Positions 1 through 15,200 are shown, counted from the first letter of the stretch. The stretch: 64,000 bases of DNA from Spirodela intermedia (GCA_902729315.2 LR746269.1:8034231-8098230); one strand, 5' to 3'. The notes: generated by a model not told the origin, from the letters alone. Numbers and translations are program-made.

Positions 1-1076
1 CGTGCTTTTTTATTTTGAGTGAATGTTTCATGAGTATTAGTACTCACTGCATGTCAATTTATCAAGCATGTTAATATGCATTTGAGGCCATTACGTTTGG
101 TATACTACACTGATATATGCCTAAATGTACCTCATTGACTAAGTTCATAAAATCCTTGTGGTACATAAAATTTTTAAATGAGCATTAAATTCGTGAAGTG
201 AGTGAATTCCCATGATTTTATTTGTTTTGGAGGCAGTTCATCATCATTAAGGAAGTTACTTTGATTAGAGACGAATGGGCCAAACATAGAATGGACCATA
301 CCCAAAATGCTTGCATTGATAGGATTAATCATGGAATTTATGTAGTTTCGATTGGAAGGTGAAGACAATAGAATTGAAGCGGCTAAAACGGGATATAGGG
401 TGGACTTGCAGGAATGTGAATGAAATGGACAAGGGAAGAGACATTTTATGAAGGGGTGGGGAGGTAGAGTAGCTGTACGGTTGAGCAAGCATTTTCCAAT
501 CATAACATAAACTTTTTTACTTCATCTGAACCCATTTGAACCTTCAAGGGCAAGTCTTGATGAAAACATTAAAAAAATGTACACTCGGTAAGGTTCAAAA
601 GTAGTTTCCAAGATCAAGTAGTTGCTATTGAAATGAGAAAAACCATCATACAACAGAGCAGGCCGCGATGAGCAAGGAGAGTTGTTATGGAAAAAAGATT
701 GAGAGACGGGGACCATGGAAGGATTGAAAGTATTTGATCTTATGCTCTTCATAGTTGGACTTGATTGAGTAGGGAGTTATGTAGAATCATGTTATCCGCC
801 GTAAGCTGATAATGGATTCCTAGACTGATCAAAATGGCCAAGAACCCACTACAGCCATAGGCAGAAGCTCCGGCCCAATAGGATTCGTGTTTTCACAGAG
901 GTTCGAGCTTCAAAACATGCGCAGTTATCTTCCCAGCTCTCGTATTTTCCCTCCGCCCCGGAGGTGAAGCAAGCAGAGGAAGGACGGCTCCGTGCCTCCT
1001 CTACTTGCCCTCCTTCCTTGGCTTCAGGCATCCTCTTCAATAAAGTGAGCGGCTTGGCGCGTAGATAGAGCCTTCC
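1..1076. other. Upstream region and 5' leader of SCY2
   Basis: No gene can be supported here. The first 840 bases are AT-rich. On the minus strand one frame is open from about 776 to 174 except for a single TGA at 522-524, but the product resembles nothing I know. GC content rises from about 870, and 870-1076 is probably the 5' untranslated leader of SCY2. I see no clear TATA box. Confidence 0.4.
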
Positions 1077-4000
1077 ATGGCGGGTGCAGCCTCGGCAACG
1101 ACGACCCTCAGCTGTCTCACTGCCGGTGTTGCCAATCCCTGCGTCTTCTCCGGCCAAGGTCACACAGGTCTCTGGAGCAGAGGTTAGCGGATTCTGGGCA
1201 CCCGTTTTCTCCTGCTAGACGGAGGTTCCTCTTCATCTTTGGTCCTGGTCAGGGAGCTTCTGTTGTCTAGTCCGGTTTATGTGAGTTACGCTTGAAGTAG
1301 TGGAGAGTGACCCAAGCTGACGACCAAAATAACGCATGCCTGTGTTTGTATTTTGGTCACCCTTCTAGCCTTTTCCACACTCGACGACGGCTTCTCAGTG
1401 TCTTCACCTGCATCGTCTATGAATGATACCCGAAACTCCCTCTTGTGCTTGTGCTGTTTTCATTTCTCTTCTCTTTGTGAGCCCTGAAATGAAAGTCTTG
1501 AAAACTTGGGCGAAGAAATAATGATGCCTGCGACTTCTGCTTGTTAGGTGGACCGGCGGAATGCAGATTCCCTCGGGGTCGCTCTGCATGTGAAACGAAA
1601 TGCCGTTCCTTGGAGAGAGTTCCCTTTCAGTCTCGTGGTGGGCGTCCGTTTTTCCTGAAAAAGTACCCCATCAGCTGGAACGGCAGGCTATCTATTCGAT
1701 GTTTGGATGGGCCCCCAAGTAGCCTCCCAAGCCATTCTGCTGATGCTGAGCTTCTTCCCCTGAATTCACTCAGTGAGTCGGAGGTTACTGATCAGCGAGG
1801 CAGGGATGATGCCTTCCAGGTGGGGAATTCGAGGTTCTATAATAAATTCTTGGTGTTTGCTCGCCTTGGCTCTGTGATCAATGAGATGGCTGAGTCTTTC
1901 TTTAAGAGCGAGATAAGGAGAAGGTTATTTGTGACGGCCATGCTAATTCTGATCAGTCGTATTGGCTATTTCATTCCCCTGCCCGGCTTTGATAGGCGTC
2001 TAATTCCGGAAGATTACTTAACTTTTACTTCAGGGTCCATGGGTAAGTGGCTACTTTCTTGACCCCATTACATAACTGCTATTTTTCTATTTTTGATTGT
2101 CACAGTGATCCATGAAACGCAACTGACAAGATCGTTAAGGCAGGCGTTTGATCTACTTGGGCCATTTGTGTCCTGGTGTCAATTAACTTGTCAATTTATC
2201 CCTCTCTCTTGTTTGAATAAGATTTTTGCATATCAGCTCGTGGATTTTTGGTTCTGCATAAATTACAGCTGTTCTTGTCCATGCTGTGGAAAAGATAATA
2301 CCCTGCACATGCATAACATATCCAAGCTAGTTTTTGAAGATTTTCCAGTGCTCAGTTAAACAACAATTATCTGTCTCACTTATATTGTTTCCGCTTTTCT
2401 TGTACATGGTATGAGAAGAACTATTTTTCTGTGCATGTCAGGCGCCTCAACAATATTTTTAACAGAGAGGAAACGGACTAGAATCTGTGATTTATTTTTT
2501 GAGTAATTATGTATAGGATTATGACTTCTGATATTTGGTGGTGGGATAAGCCGCAAACTAGAAAAGAGAACAACTCATAAGAAGGGCAAAAGAACAGTGT
2601 GCCATGGTTGCTGGTTCTATTTAAAAGTTCAACGAAAAAGAATAAGGAGTAGTCTCTGAGGCTTAGGAGGGACGAATGCAGGCTTTCTTCAAATGTTGGA
2701 CTGTTCAGGCAGGTCCTGATTACTTCACTGTCTATTTATGTTTTGCAGATGAGCTTGGTGACTTCACAGCTGAGCTGAAGTTGTCACTCTTCCAACTTGG
2801 AATCAGTCCCCAGATTGCAGCATCCATTGTCATGCAGGTGTGGCTTTTCTCTGTCATACTATACGCATTTTTATCAGTAATTATATCCTTGTTTTAACTA
2901 TTCCTATGCAGTTTTTTCAAATACTTCTTTTTTTCACTGGTTTGATAGCTAGCTGAAAAGGTTATGCTGTCAAATTCTGCGGTTCAGCAGTTCTTACATC
3001 ATTGAAAAGAATGGCATCCATCTAGAGTGGCTGTGTAGATAGACAATAACGTGGGTTTTAAACGAAATTAAAACCCATATTATTTTTAGGGTAGGTGACA
3101 TGACTATGAGTTGGCTCATCGAGAAACACTGTCCCTGCTGCCACTATGTGCAAGAATACTGTGTATTTTATGTTATAAGATTTGAAGCTTGAATCTGTAG
3201 GTGTATTTTGTTCTCTGTGGGTGTGATAATCGCGATTTTTCTGACCTTAAGGAACCTGTTCAAGACAGCATAACTCACTTCCTTTATACGATATGGTTAC
3301 AGCTTCGGATGATGTGATACTTCCTCATACGTATTGTGGCCTTGTAGTTGCATAATTAGTAGAGGCATCATAAATTCTGTGATTTGAAGAATTTTGTGAA
3401 ACTGTCTTTTTCGTTTCATTTTAGCACGATGTTGACATTGTGAAAAATGCTCTTTCTCAAGAGAAAAATAAATCTTCTCAGCTGGAAAAAATTTAGTTAA
3501 GAAAGATGTGATGTACAATATGATCGCCTATCAAATGATTGGATAAACGGGCCACATTTGTCTTTTTTTGAGTCAGTTATCATGCTCTAGCAATGTATTT
3601 AAGAAAAGTGACAAAAGTCAGTCTTCAAATATGCAGAATTCTCAGTACCTTCTTCTTGTTGAAGCCTCAAGAGCTGATCAAAACTGTCAGAATCCGGCAT
3701 TGTAACCAATGGAATCATAATTTTTGCTTGACTCTTCGGAAAGCATAGTTTCATGTTGTATAAGTTTCAGCATCTCATTCAACATGTAAAATGATAACGT
3801 GTCAACAATCTAAAAACATAAGCTATCAGTTCGGCTGAAATATTGAATATTTGGTGCCTTTTTAGGTTTTGGTTGATCTTAAGTTTAACATAATTGTGTG
3901 TTATATGAGAAATTTTGAACTGCATTACAAAGGATTGCTACTGCTGTCGGCATGAGAAAATTCATCTCACCAGATGAATCAAATATTGGATTGAGATATG

Positions 4001-7000
4001 TTAGTCTGTGGATCGAAATGGCTCTAAGGTGAAGACCGTCTTTTAGAGATTTTTTTCAGAAATTCCCATTTATAGTCGGGGAGAAAGTTACTGTCTGTTG
4101 TAAGATTTTGCTCCAGGTTCTCCAGAGCAATGTAGAAGTTGCTTATTTATGGAGAGGACAACAGGTTCTTGGGCTTCCTTGTGTAAAGGCCCAATAATGG
4201 TACTTGTCCTTGGATAATTTCCAATATATCCTTGTAGATATGGTTTGAGGTATTCTTTTTCTCTTCTCCATGGTGAAAGATTGCCTGTGAACGTCCTTCC
4301 ATTAGTTTGAAAGATGGTCTCCGTGGTCACCCAGGCACCTTTTGAGCTTTGAGCTGATCTTTCCTAGTCTTAGGTCAAAATGTTTCCTATAAAGGAACCA
4401 ATTATTAAGGATGGTAGTAGCTTGCTTTGCATTAGCTTTAGGACTCTGCATTTCCCGCTCTTGTGCAGTTAGCCTCAGCTTGAAGATCCACGTCTCCTGC
4501 ATCTCCTATGAAATAATCTTGTATGCAAACCAGCCTAAATTGCTTATTTGGGAAATGGCGATTTCAATGTATGTCGTAGTCAGATTTTGTTGAATTTTTT
4601 CTTGAGATTCCACCCCCTGATAACTCGTCCATTGTAGATCGTGAGTTTTAATAATGATTAGAATTCAAGAATCTAGTGTGTTCATTTCATTAGAATACTT
4701 GGTTGAATGCGATAAATTTTGTGATTAATGTTCCATTTAATTGAGAATATGTTTGTATTGCAGGTACTTTGTCACGTACTTCCATCGCTAGTTAAGTTGC
4801 GGAAAGAAGGATTAGATGCCCAAGAGAAAATTAAAGGATATATGTGGGTTTACTTACTCATCACTGTTACTGAGCCTACTTCTCTTTTTGAATATGGTAT
4901 TCCTTCACTCTGCACTAATCTTGTGGGTCCACTTTAGATGGTGGCTGTCATTGGGTTTTGCAATGGTTGAAGCTGTTATTGTTGCATTCTATTCTCTTCC
5001 ATATTCAATATATGCTGCTAATTACAGGTATGCACTCCAACCATGTTGTGTTTTCAAAGTTGTCTGCCTTTTCTGCAGTTTATGATTATAGTTGCTGACA
5101 AATGCCAACATTATCATTTTGGATTAAATTCCATACTTGTAGAACTATCTACGATCCTGTTCACTGTGATGTTTCAATTTTGTTTGTGAATATAATAGCT
5201 AGAGGTATGTGCAGCATAAGTCCTGAGTCATAAAGGCTGACATTTTAAAACTTTTATTGGCCAAGTATTGCTGGGCACACTCATATATATGTGAATTATG
5301 TTTTCGTACTTTTTTCTGTAACATATCGAAGCCTTGATAATAACTTCTGGAATTAGGTGGGAAACATAGTTTGGGGTTCTATTTTAGACAAACTGTCCGG
5401 TGTTGTTCATGCTGTAACTGTTTCATATGAGCTGAGCAGGTTGGATTTGCTGTGCTCTATGGAAATTGTACAGTGTCTGCAAGATAAGGTAGCATTTTGT
5501 ATTAGGCGAACTAAATTTTATAAAGCTATTTCAATGGATAACAGCTATAAGTGTTCCATGGAGGTTAAAATGGACAACAGTTATAACTGTGATTTCTGCC
5601 AAGTTTTCTTGAGCAATCCCTTATTCTAGGATTAGTGTTATCTGAGATCTTACGTCTTATTTTGGTTCATGGATACATAAATGAGATGCAATAGTTGTGA
5701 ATCAAAAACCCTTGAAGATCTTCTAACTTTAAAGGTAATTGGCTAGATTTAGATTCGAATCATGTGATCTCTTTGATAGGATACTAAGCTGTAATCAAGG
5801 GAGAGTAAGTGAGAGTATTTTCTTTCACTGGATGATTGCTTTATTTGACTTTCATGCACAAGTAAAAACTCAGGTGCTGTTTTTTTTGGAATACGTATCA
5901 ATGTGCTTTGGTGAATTTTTCCATTGGGAAGAAATTTCACTCACGTTAGCTCATCACTATATGTTTCATCTTCAACTTGATTGCAAGTTCAGTTCATTCT
6001 AATTTTCAGATGGAAAGCATAAAATTTGAAATTTCTTGAGTTATGATGAATATTGCAAGAACAAGCTCTATGAAAATCAAGATTATGAAGGTATCTAATG
6101 CGAAACTTTGAAACAAGATGAGATACTGCATGACAGCTTTCTAAAATATTTGATAATTATTTTAAATATTAAAATAAAGGAAAAATATTTTACAAATGCA
6201 ATAGACAGGTTTTACATGAAATATTAAAAATAAATATTATGCATTTAAAATAAAAAATATTATTTCTCCTGAGCTAAACACATGGCTGTTCATAAATAAA
6301 CCGAATGAGTAAGCATTTCATTCACAGTTTGTGTATGGCTGTGCGCAAACTTGGGATTGTTTGTGGATGGCTGACCAAGCACAGGCAGCTATTCTCACTT
6401 AAGAAGTATCTAGGTGGCATTTTTGAAAGCTGCGACGGAAAATGCAGCTTGTATATGCTCCTAAAACATATTTCTCGGAAAATTTGTCCTACTTTTTTCG
6501 TGACCTATCTGTAAATTTTAGAGTATCCATTAAAATTCAGCAAGAGTATTGGTCTTTCATATCTTATGTCTCTTTTTTTGCCTAGAGAAGAGTTTATAAT
6601 TATTAAACCACCTTACTTTCATTAATGATAGATAAAAATCATCCATTATATAGATCTTGGATTTTTATTCTTCTAAGATGTTTATTTTGTTTTTTCAGAT
6701 TCAGACATGTGATGGTAACTAGTTTTCTATTGGTTCTTGGTGCAATGACTATGACCTGGATATGTGACACTATATCCGAATCTGGATTTGGTACATTTCA
6801 AACACTCCTTCCTTATTTGTGTCAGTGGCTTGCCTGTTGTTTCTATTTCAAACACTCCCTAATGTCTTTTAATATTTGATCCGCTGCACTCCACGTAAAT
6901 TTATGTCTATAATAAATCAGGTAATTGTTCTTAGCCCTCGGACACATCACAAATGATTTTCCTGCAATGTCAGAAAATTTAAGTCAGTGCAATCTAGTTT

Positions 7001-9225
7001 GACCAGATTTTTGCTCCTTGGCTGAGGAAGAAAGAGCATGCTATATTTTATTAATTTACATGGGTGGAAGAAAGAATAAGCACTTATTATACCTGTAAAG
7101 CAGAGAAATATTGACTTGTGACAGTGGAGACTTAACATCTCCGATGATGAAGATCTTTGCACTTTGGTGCCCAACCTTACCATGGATAAGAACATGAGTC
7201 AATTCTATTGTGTACAATATCCTTCCTTTACTGGGTGCAATGCTTCTGTCTTTTCCTTCCATTGATTAAATATTTTCAAAATCGTGAAACGTGCCTTCGC
7301 ACTCGATTTTGATTGGATTTTCATCCTCAGTTATTCATGGATTTTTTCGTAGGGAAAGTTGGGATACAATAAACTGGTAAAGACCCGAACCTTAGGGTAT
7401 GTGCTATAGGTGCCACAAGGAGATACGTCTTTTGCCTCTGCCTCCCCTTAGAGAGAGACGTAAAGAATTATTTTCAGTGAACTGCAATTTGCATTCTGTT
7501 TCTGGTTGCCACTTTAGGCCTCTTCCTCTGAAGCAATATTTCCCATTGTCACTGCATTACCACTCTCTTCACAAAAGTATTTCTTCTTCCTTGCATGTAG
7601 TCCTCTCCTTCTCCACTGTAAATCAAGTGAAATGATCTGAAATAAAACAAGAATATCTAAGTCCTTTTGTAATTATTGGCATCCCTTTTTTCTTTAGAAT
7701 ATTTTAAATTTCCATTCTTATACCATGTTGCAAATGTATCAGGTTGATTCATGTGAGTTGGATTTTTCAACCTAGTATCCTTAGATCTGACGCAATGGGT
7801 TTTTGGAGTTGGACACACGACTAATCTAGTGAATCCAAACCCTCTTGGAGCAGAAAAAGATTGGGGGTAATCCTTATCTCAGCCATGGTTTAGATCATCC
7901 AGGTAAAAAGGAACATGATTGAAAAAAGATTCAGAAAGTGTTCTATCTCAAAAGTATAGAGTCACCCAACTCATAGATGATTGGGAATTCTGCAATGGCC
8001 ATGAGTGTCAAACATCTGTGCTTCCTGGGAAGTGGTTGCTACTTTTCTCTTGTGTAATGAGGATGTACCTTGATCGTCTGCTTTACCATGTTTTTATTTT
8101 TTTTAATAAATGGATAATGTTCCTATACACCTTTCAAAGCAGTTATTTACTTCGATCGATAGAAATTGAAGTCTAGTCCTGCCTCAGTGCTCACTTGCAT
8201 TGAATTAGTCAATAACATCTCTATGGCATGATGAACATTCCCGTTCCCTTTTCGAACTAAGATTACCTAACTAGAACTCATACCTCTGAAACATATGAGA
8301 AAGAACTGTTAGATTTCCCCTGGTTTTTGGCATGCTCAATTAATATTGACTCATACCTCTCGGATTTTAAGCTTATATTCAATGATGATGTAGAAAGAAG
8401 TCCTCTTGTATTGTCAACTTTGTCAAGGATTCCGTTTCATAAGTCGGTAATTCCAACCAGTACAAACCTAGAGGGTACCACTTATATCATTGGTAAAACT
8501 AATTATCTTTAAATAATGAATCCCCACTCAAGGATTTCGTTTCAAATGCTGTTATTTATGACCCTTTGACTAATCCTTTTCCTAGTTCTAGGGATAAAAA
8601 AACATTGAAATTATGTAGCTACAAATAAAGCTGCTCTACAGAGCTTTCATACTTGATTGGCCCAATACTGATTGCTATGAGCAATTCTTGTCTTGTGATG
8701 ACCGCTTGATATATTTATGGAAAGTAACAAGGTTTCTGTTTCAAGTCTAATTTTTTTTTTTAAAGTTATCTTTGATGGCTTGGAATGCTTATGTTTTGAA
8801 TTCATGGTGTATTTCCCAAAAAAAACTGTTGATATTCCCAAGTTTTCATTTCGGTGTTTTTCCTCAGGACATGGATGATCATTGATTATTTGTGCTTGAA
8901 TATTGACTGGCTAATCTTTCTGCTTGGCCTCAGGACATGGATCATCATTGATTATTTGTGCTGGAATATTGACTGGCTACACCGACACTCTATATAAAAT
9001 GTTTTCTCAACTTGCAGGTGTGTGAAGTTAAGAGGCTTTTGGACCTTTTCATTCTCCATTTACGGTTTTTCTTTATTGTCTTAACAAACATTTAAAGCAC
9101 CATGCAAGTGCAAAATTGGCAAGTTAAAATATATTGAAATTTGTGCACTTTTGCTTTCTGAACTGTGCAACAGAGCATTCATCACCTCGCTCATCTTCTC
9201 CTTTCTATAGAATAACTCATCACAT

Positions 9226-9265
<40 letters not shown>

Positions 9266-12200
9266 TGGGAAAGCAAGCATGCAGTAATAGAAACATAAAC
9301 TCATGGCAGAGTTGAGTTTTGAACACAACCGAAACATAGCACCCAGAAACATGAAGGGGTACGTACCGGTACAGTTGCACGCGAAGCTGTGACTAAAAGG
9401 TTCTTTAAAAAATATTCAATGCGTGATCTTCTGTTCCTGGTTCATATTTTTTCGGAATTCAAAGAGGAGGGAGCAAGAGGGGGAATATTCACAGATTCTG
9501 AGGAATGAACATTGGTAGAGTCCACTGGATATGGGCAGATGGATGAAGATATCATGCACTGATCTGTTTGGGAGATGCTTGGCACAGTACATGGAATGCC
9601 AATACGTCTCACAGAGTCTAGACGAGCTCCTAACCTTACTAGGCTGTTTGTGTCAAGCTGGACTCCTTGGATGCCTTGGCCACCTTGTCATCTAGGCATC
9701 ACTTGATCTTCTCTTTGCTTTATAATCTTCTCTTAGCAGTTCAGCGGCTACATGGAGTTTAACTATGCTCTAAAATATAGTTAATATTGATGGACGTTGA
9801 GTGCGTTTTCAGTTTTTCAATTTGAAGTGCAGAGACTTTCTCAGTTAATCATATTTCATTAGTGACATTCAGTAATCCTCCATTAGCTTGACTTTCTTCC
9901 AGGTAGTGGTATCAGTTCGTGGCCCTATATCCTTGGGATAGTAGGGGTCTTCACTATGGTGACAATGTGGGCAGTCCTAGTTACAGAAGGCTGCCGGAAG
10001 GTCAAGCTGCAATATTATGCTTTCAAACTAGCATCAAGTGCAAGGTGATACCACTTGTGCATTCTTAGTATTGATTCATGCATCTATAGTTTATATTCCA
10101 TTTCCTGTTCGTATTAAGCAAGCGTGGAGAATCTGTGGTACTTTTGAATGAGATAATTGAAGGAGATGTGTATGAATAACTGATCTTCATTTTGTTATGG
10201 CAACATATTATTAACTTGTCTTTCAACTATGATGATTCTTCCCTTTATTAGCCCCTGCTCCCCTCCACCTCACCCCCCCAAAAATAAATATATTTTTTAT
10301 AAAAAAAATCCTTGGATTGTTGCTATCTTGGTATGAATCTAGGATGCGGGAACAGACACAAAGATCATGTAGAAGAGACTGAAACCCGAGGCTCTCAGTA
10401 GAAGTTTCAGTCATTGTACAAAACTTCCATTAGACAGTCCTCGCACCTTCTCGTGGAAACCACAATTTCTAAAAAAGATTTAGAAGCCCATCTCACCATG
10501 GAATGAGATGGGCTTACAGGAGCGAATATGAAAGAGGTAGGATTTCCAACCCATCAGCATCAGAAAATACTTGCAACTCAGGTAAAGAGGTGATAAACAT
10601 ATGTATTGAGCATGATAGAGTGCTACAAAGGTATGAAAAAATGAGAATCATAGTCAGTTAATAGGAGACCCGCGCATAGGCATTTTAAATCCATCCAAAG
10701 TGCATACATAAGTTTTTTCAAAGAAGCAAATGCTTCCTTATGATCTATCTGTCATCTTGAATGAGACTATCAGCCATTCGAAGGTTTAATGTTCAATTTC
10801 TGTAAATTTGGTTTCGGTCTTGTATTTTCACTCGTAACTGCGACAAATTTTGCCATGAGGAAGTAGAACAATGTCCCAACCGTTAGTTTACTGAATTTGA
10901 AACTCTTACAGAAGGTTTTGCCATCTATTGTGCTTTATCAGATAACAATAGGTTTAAGACTCTTGATCAGTATGGATGACTAGGGAAACGTTTTGAAGCT
11001 TTGGAGAATAGGAGTGTGAAAGGGTACGAGGCAACTGAACACAGCAGTGCAAATTGAGGTAAACTCAACAAGAAAAATAGGCGGAACAAGTGGAGAAGTG
11101 GTAATCTCAATAGATGATTATGAGATAGACGATGAATAAAGTGGGAAATGCAAAGATGGGAAACAGAAGAGCATTCATAATAGGAGGGAGATAACAATAG
11201 TAGGATCATTCGTGGTATAAGGAAAATATTTTTTTTTTTGATTCAGATAAGATATAAATAACGTGAAAAATAAATAATATTCGAGAATACAGGATAGCCA
11301 ATAGAAGTCTCTATACTTACAGGAACACCTAATAAGAGCATGACAGACATAGGAAACAGCTTTCTGTACTCAAAAGAAAGCATAATATGATATGTAGAAC
11401 CAAATGATTGAGTCATGCTGTGATCTGGGGAAAAAAGATGAGGAAAGAAATCTTGAAAAGAATACAGGAGCGAATAGAAAATCTTGAATTTTTGTCTGAG
11501 GATAATCAGTAATGAGTTGAGATGAGTTGAGAGTCGTAGCAATGACAACTGTTAGATGGAGATGGTTTTGGATCATCAAGAGTAGTAGACTGTCTAGTAT
11601 ATATTCCGAGCAGTCTTCAATTAGGGTCCCCTTTCGTTGGCAGTGTCAATTGCAAAATCTGGTGGAGCCTAGAAAAACAGAATTGGGTTCAGAATATTAT
11701 ACTGACCGGTCTCAATGGGTTCCCAAAAGCTGATGAATGAATGCAGGCAAGGATGCACAACTGGGCCAATCGCGATCAGGTTATAGAGTCCCTTAGTTGA
11801 AGGAGCTATAGAGTCAATGCATTCGACATCGTGCGACAAAAATACCATACGATGTTGTGGAATTCGTCCATTATCTTAAGTTAAGGCTAGTCTTAACTGC
11901 CTCTTTATACTTTTCTTACTCGTGGGTGCCCCTAGTTTTTGGCATACCATCTATTTGGTATGGGTCTGTTCATCAGTAGTGGTAAATGTGTATACGAATG
12001 CATGTTACGTGTATTGTTATGCTATCTTTCATACAGTTTGCTTGGTCTAAAGCTTTAACGATGTGGTATCAGTTGGTCTTTAGGAATATCAGAATAGCTT
12101 ATTCATTTTAGTTTCAAAGTGATTTTAGTTTGGACTCATTTTATTCTTTGTGAATGCATTATGGTGGTACTAAGACTGTCGTATTATTTTGTTAATATGT

Positions 12201-15200
12201 AGGAGTCGGTCTCCTGTTACTGAAGTGGAGCCCTATATACCCTTCAACATCAATCCCACTGGCATGCAACCTGTCCTTACTACTACGTATTTGTTGGCAT
12301 TTCCTAGCATTCTAGCGAGGTAATTATGGCCGCACCATTCTCCCATTACAAGCTGCTTGCATTTATGCTTGGTTTTTGTTTAGGGCTGTGCTCTTCTTCC
12401 ACTGGAAGTTTGTTGTATATGCTTTGATCTTTTAATGAGGATACTTTCTTTGGCAGTATCCTTGGTTCAAGATTCTGGGAAAAGATCAAGGACATACTGA
12501 ACCCAGAGACTTCCCTTGGTGCAGAGCCATGGGTCTTTTATGCAATTTATGCGTTTTTTGTCTTTCTCTTCAACATTTTTGACATTGTAAGTATCTATCT
12601 TCTCTGTGTAGTTTGATAACCGTGGCAGCAGCTATTCCTTTAAGAACTTACATGAAACCTACTGTTGCATACTTTTTTTTTTCATCTAATCTAATGCTGA
12701 TTCCATTTATGCTACTTTAAAGAAATTTGCAGGTGACTAGGAATTTACAATGAGTTCTGTGCTTGGTAGAAAATCCAGAGATTAATGGTTACATAGAAAA
12801 TCTCACTGTGCAAAATATTAGGAAAGACGTTTGATAGGGCCATTGTCTTTAAAATTGTGTTTTAACAAATTAATATATACTTGATGTTGTCCATAGGTAA
12901 TCCACTCTTAAACGTTACTTGAATTCTAGTAGTCTAATTATCTACACATTCAGTAGCTTAATGATGATTTATTTGTTAGACAAGTGCTTACTGCACTCAA
13001 CATTTAAGGTTTAGGATTCTTACAAGGGACTTGTTAATGCCATAGTTGGACATTAAAAAAGGAGAGGGGGCGGGGTAGTTATTACCATATTCTTCGGGGT
13101 GTAAGCTTTGAGGTTATGTGCATACAACATCAGATGTTGTTGCTGCAGAAACACATGTTTTTGGCACAAAAGTTGTTGTTCGAGAGGGTAGGCATTTCTA
13201 TATACATGAGTGCGAGAGGGAGGGCCTTGGGTTTTCGTAATAAGGAAGGACTTTAGTGTTTGATCTTTAGGAAGTTTGGATCTTAGCATGGCCTGCATCT
13301 GCATTGGTGTAGACCGTGTGAATGCATAGACCGTTTTATTTCTTTTAAGTTCACTGGTCATGTACTATATTCCTCTTTTTTTTTCGTTTATGTGGTAGCA
13401 TCCAGTTTGAACAAAAGAAAAATCAAATAAGCTTCATATTAAACTAATTTCCATGAATTTTCTACTTCCCTTTGCCTAAAACATTGTATTTTCTCGTACT
13501 AAAGTTCCTCTACGCATGTCAGACATACTTAATCTTAAGCAGAACTTATAAAGAAAAGTTGGAGATTTTGAGTGGGATAAAGAGGACCGGCTGGAAATGT
13601 ATAGGTGAACTGCTTACAATTCACTCATAAAATCAGTAATCGAATTTCAAATCTACAAATAAGTTGGAGATTAACTATTGACAATGAAAAGAAGAGGTTT
13701 CTTCACGTGATTCAGAAGAATTTTGATAGAAGCAGGAATTTTTCTACTTGAAATTGCACTCAGTTTTCTTATGAAGAGATCAACACATGATATAGAGGCA
13801 GATGATTGTCTAATCTGGCTATCGTCTCAGTTTAGATCTAGGATAAGGTACCATAGGCCTCTTCTCAATTGTGATAAGGTTGTTCCTAGAATGTGGCAAC
13901 CTTGACGTGGAGGCTTTCGCATGGGAGATTACTCCCTTTTGATTTGGCTTGCGCTCTACAAATGGAAGATGAGTCTTTAGTTCTATCTCTGGGAAACTCA
14001 TTTTCATCAGAGTTTCGGCTTACTCCTCTGTACAAACTAGGCATTCAATGGGAGCTGCAGAGCGGTTGTGGAGTAGCTGGCATCACCAATGACTACTTCT
14101 AATGGCTTGCTATCCTTTTTACCGCTTAGAATGAAAGGAACAGCAGGATTTTTGGTTGTGAAAGCTTTTTTGTGAAGACACTTTTTCTTTTGATCGAAAG
14201 TAAGAGTGTGCCTTTGGGCTCTTTGTTTGGTGTGTACTATGTTGGTACACACTATGCATTTCCTTTTCTGTAAATTCACTGATGAGTTGCTATATATAAG
14301 CTCTCTTTTTGTATTTAATGCATAATGTTGCATCACCCACTTCGAAAAGCAAAGAGTATGATAACAGCTAGTACCTAATTTTGTGGTGCTAGTAACTATG
14401 AAACAGGGAAGAGAGTGAACACTTAGTGGGTGATGTCCCCCTCAACCCATTCCCTTCTCCTTCCACCCTTAAGAACAATATTTTTAAAATCCACTTTACA
14501 AGTGCAACGTTCCTTATTATATAAAACCTCTAATCTTATCAAAAACAGAAAAAAAAGGTTTGTCAACCAGCTAGTCTAGACAGCAGATTCGGGTAATGTG
14601 TTTATTAGTTTGTGAAAGCGTTTTGTAAATAATGTTTTGGGACTTAAGCAAGTGATTTGGAGATAAACAATGAAGTTCCCTGGCTTTGAGCATTCAATAG
14701 AGACTCTGCACTAGTCCTTATTCCACTTTAACCCTGAGATCCATGCCAATAATGACCTATGAGCTGTTTAAACGTCTACACATGAGCCTGCTGTTCACCG
14801 AAGCCTACAGCAACCACTAGGTGGATATATTGACTATCAACTGATCATCTGACACTTGACGCTGCCTATTATTTTGCATATTCTTTTTCCACTTTTATGT
14901 CTTATAATCGGTAGAACTGGGCTGGAGGGTGTAGAGTTGTCCTCATGTTCTCCAACAATTGTCCTGCACCTACTGTTTGGGGAGCACTGGTAACTAGAAC
15001 GACGGGCTTCTCACTAATTTCTATTGCATGTCCCTTATCCACTATAATAGGGTTTAGATCAAAGTAGTTTCTTTCCTCTAAGAAAAAATTCCCTGCACAT
15101 TGGATTTTCAAACGGGTTGAATTATTTTTATGATTTTCGTGAAGATTAGTCTTCTCTAAAACTGTGAAAGGATTAATGAATAGTAGTCAGGAAACCGCTA

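Noticed and set aside
849-1163. 104-codon minus-strand frame
   Set aside because: It lies antisense to the SCY2 leader and transit-peptide exon.
10967-11733. Overlapping frames on both strands in SCY2 intron 8
   Set aside because: Low-complexity Leu/Ser/Phe-rich products with no family likeness; ordinary intron sequence.
13723-14102. Plus-strand frames in SCY2 intron 10 that looked like a transposon relic
   Set aside because: No reverse transcriptase, RNase H or transposase motif could be pointed to.
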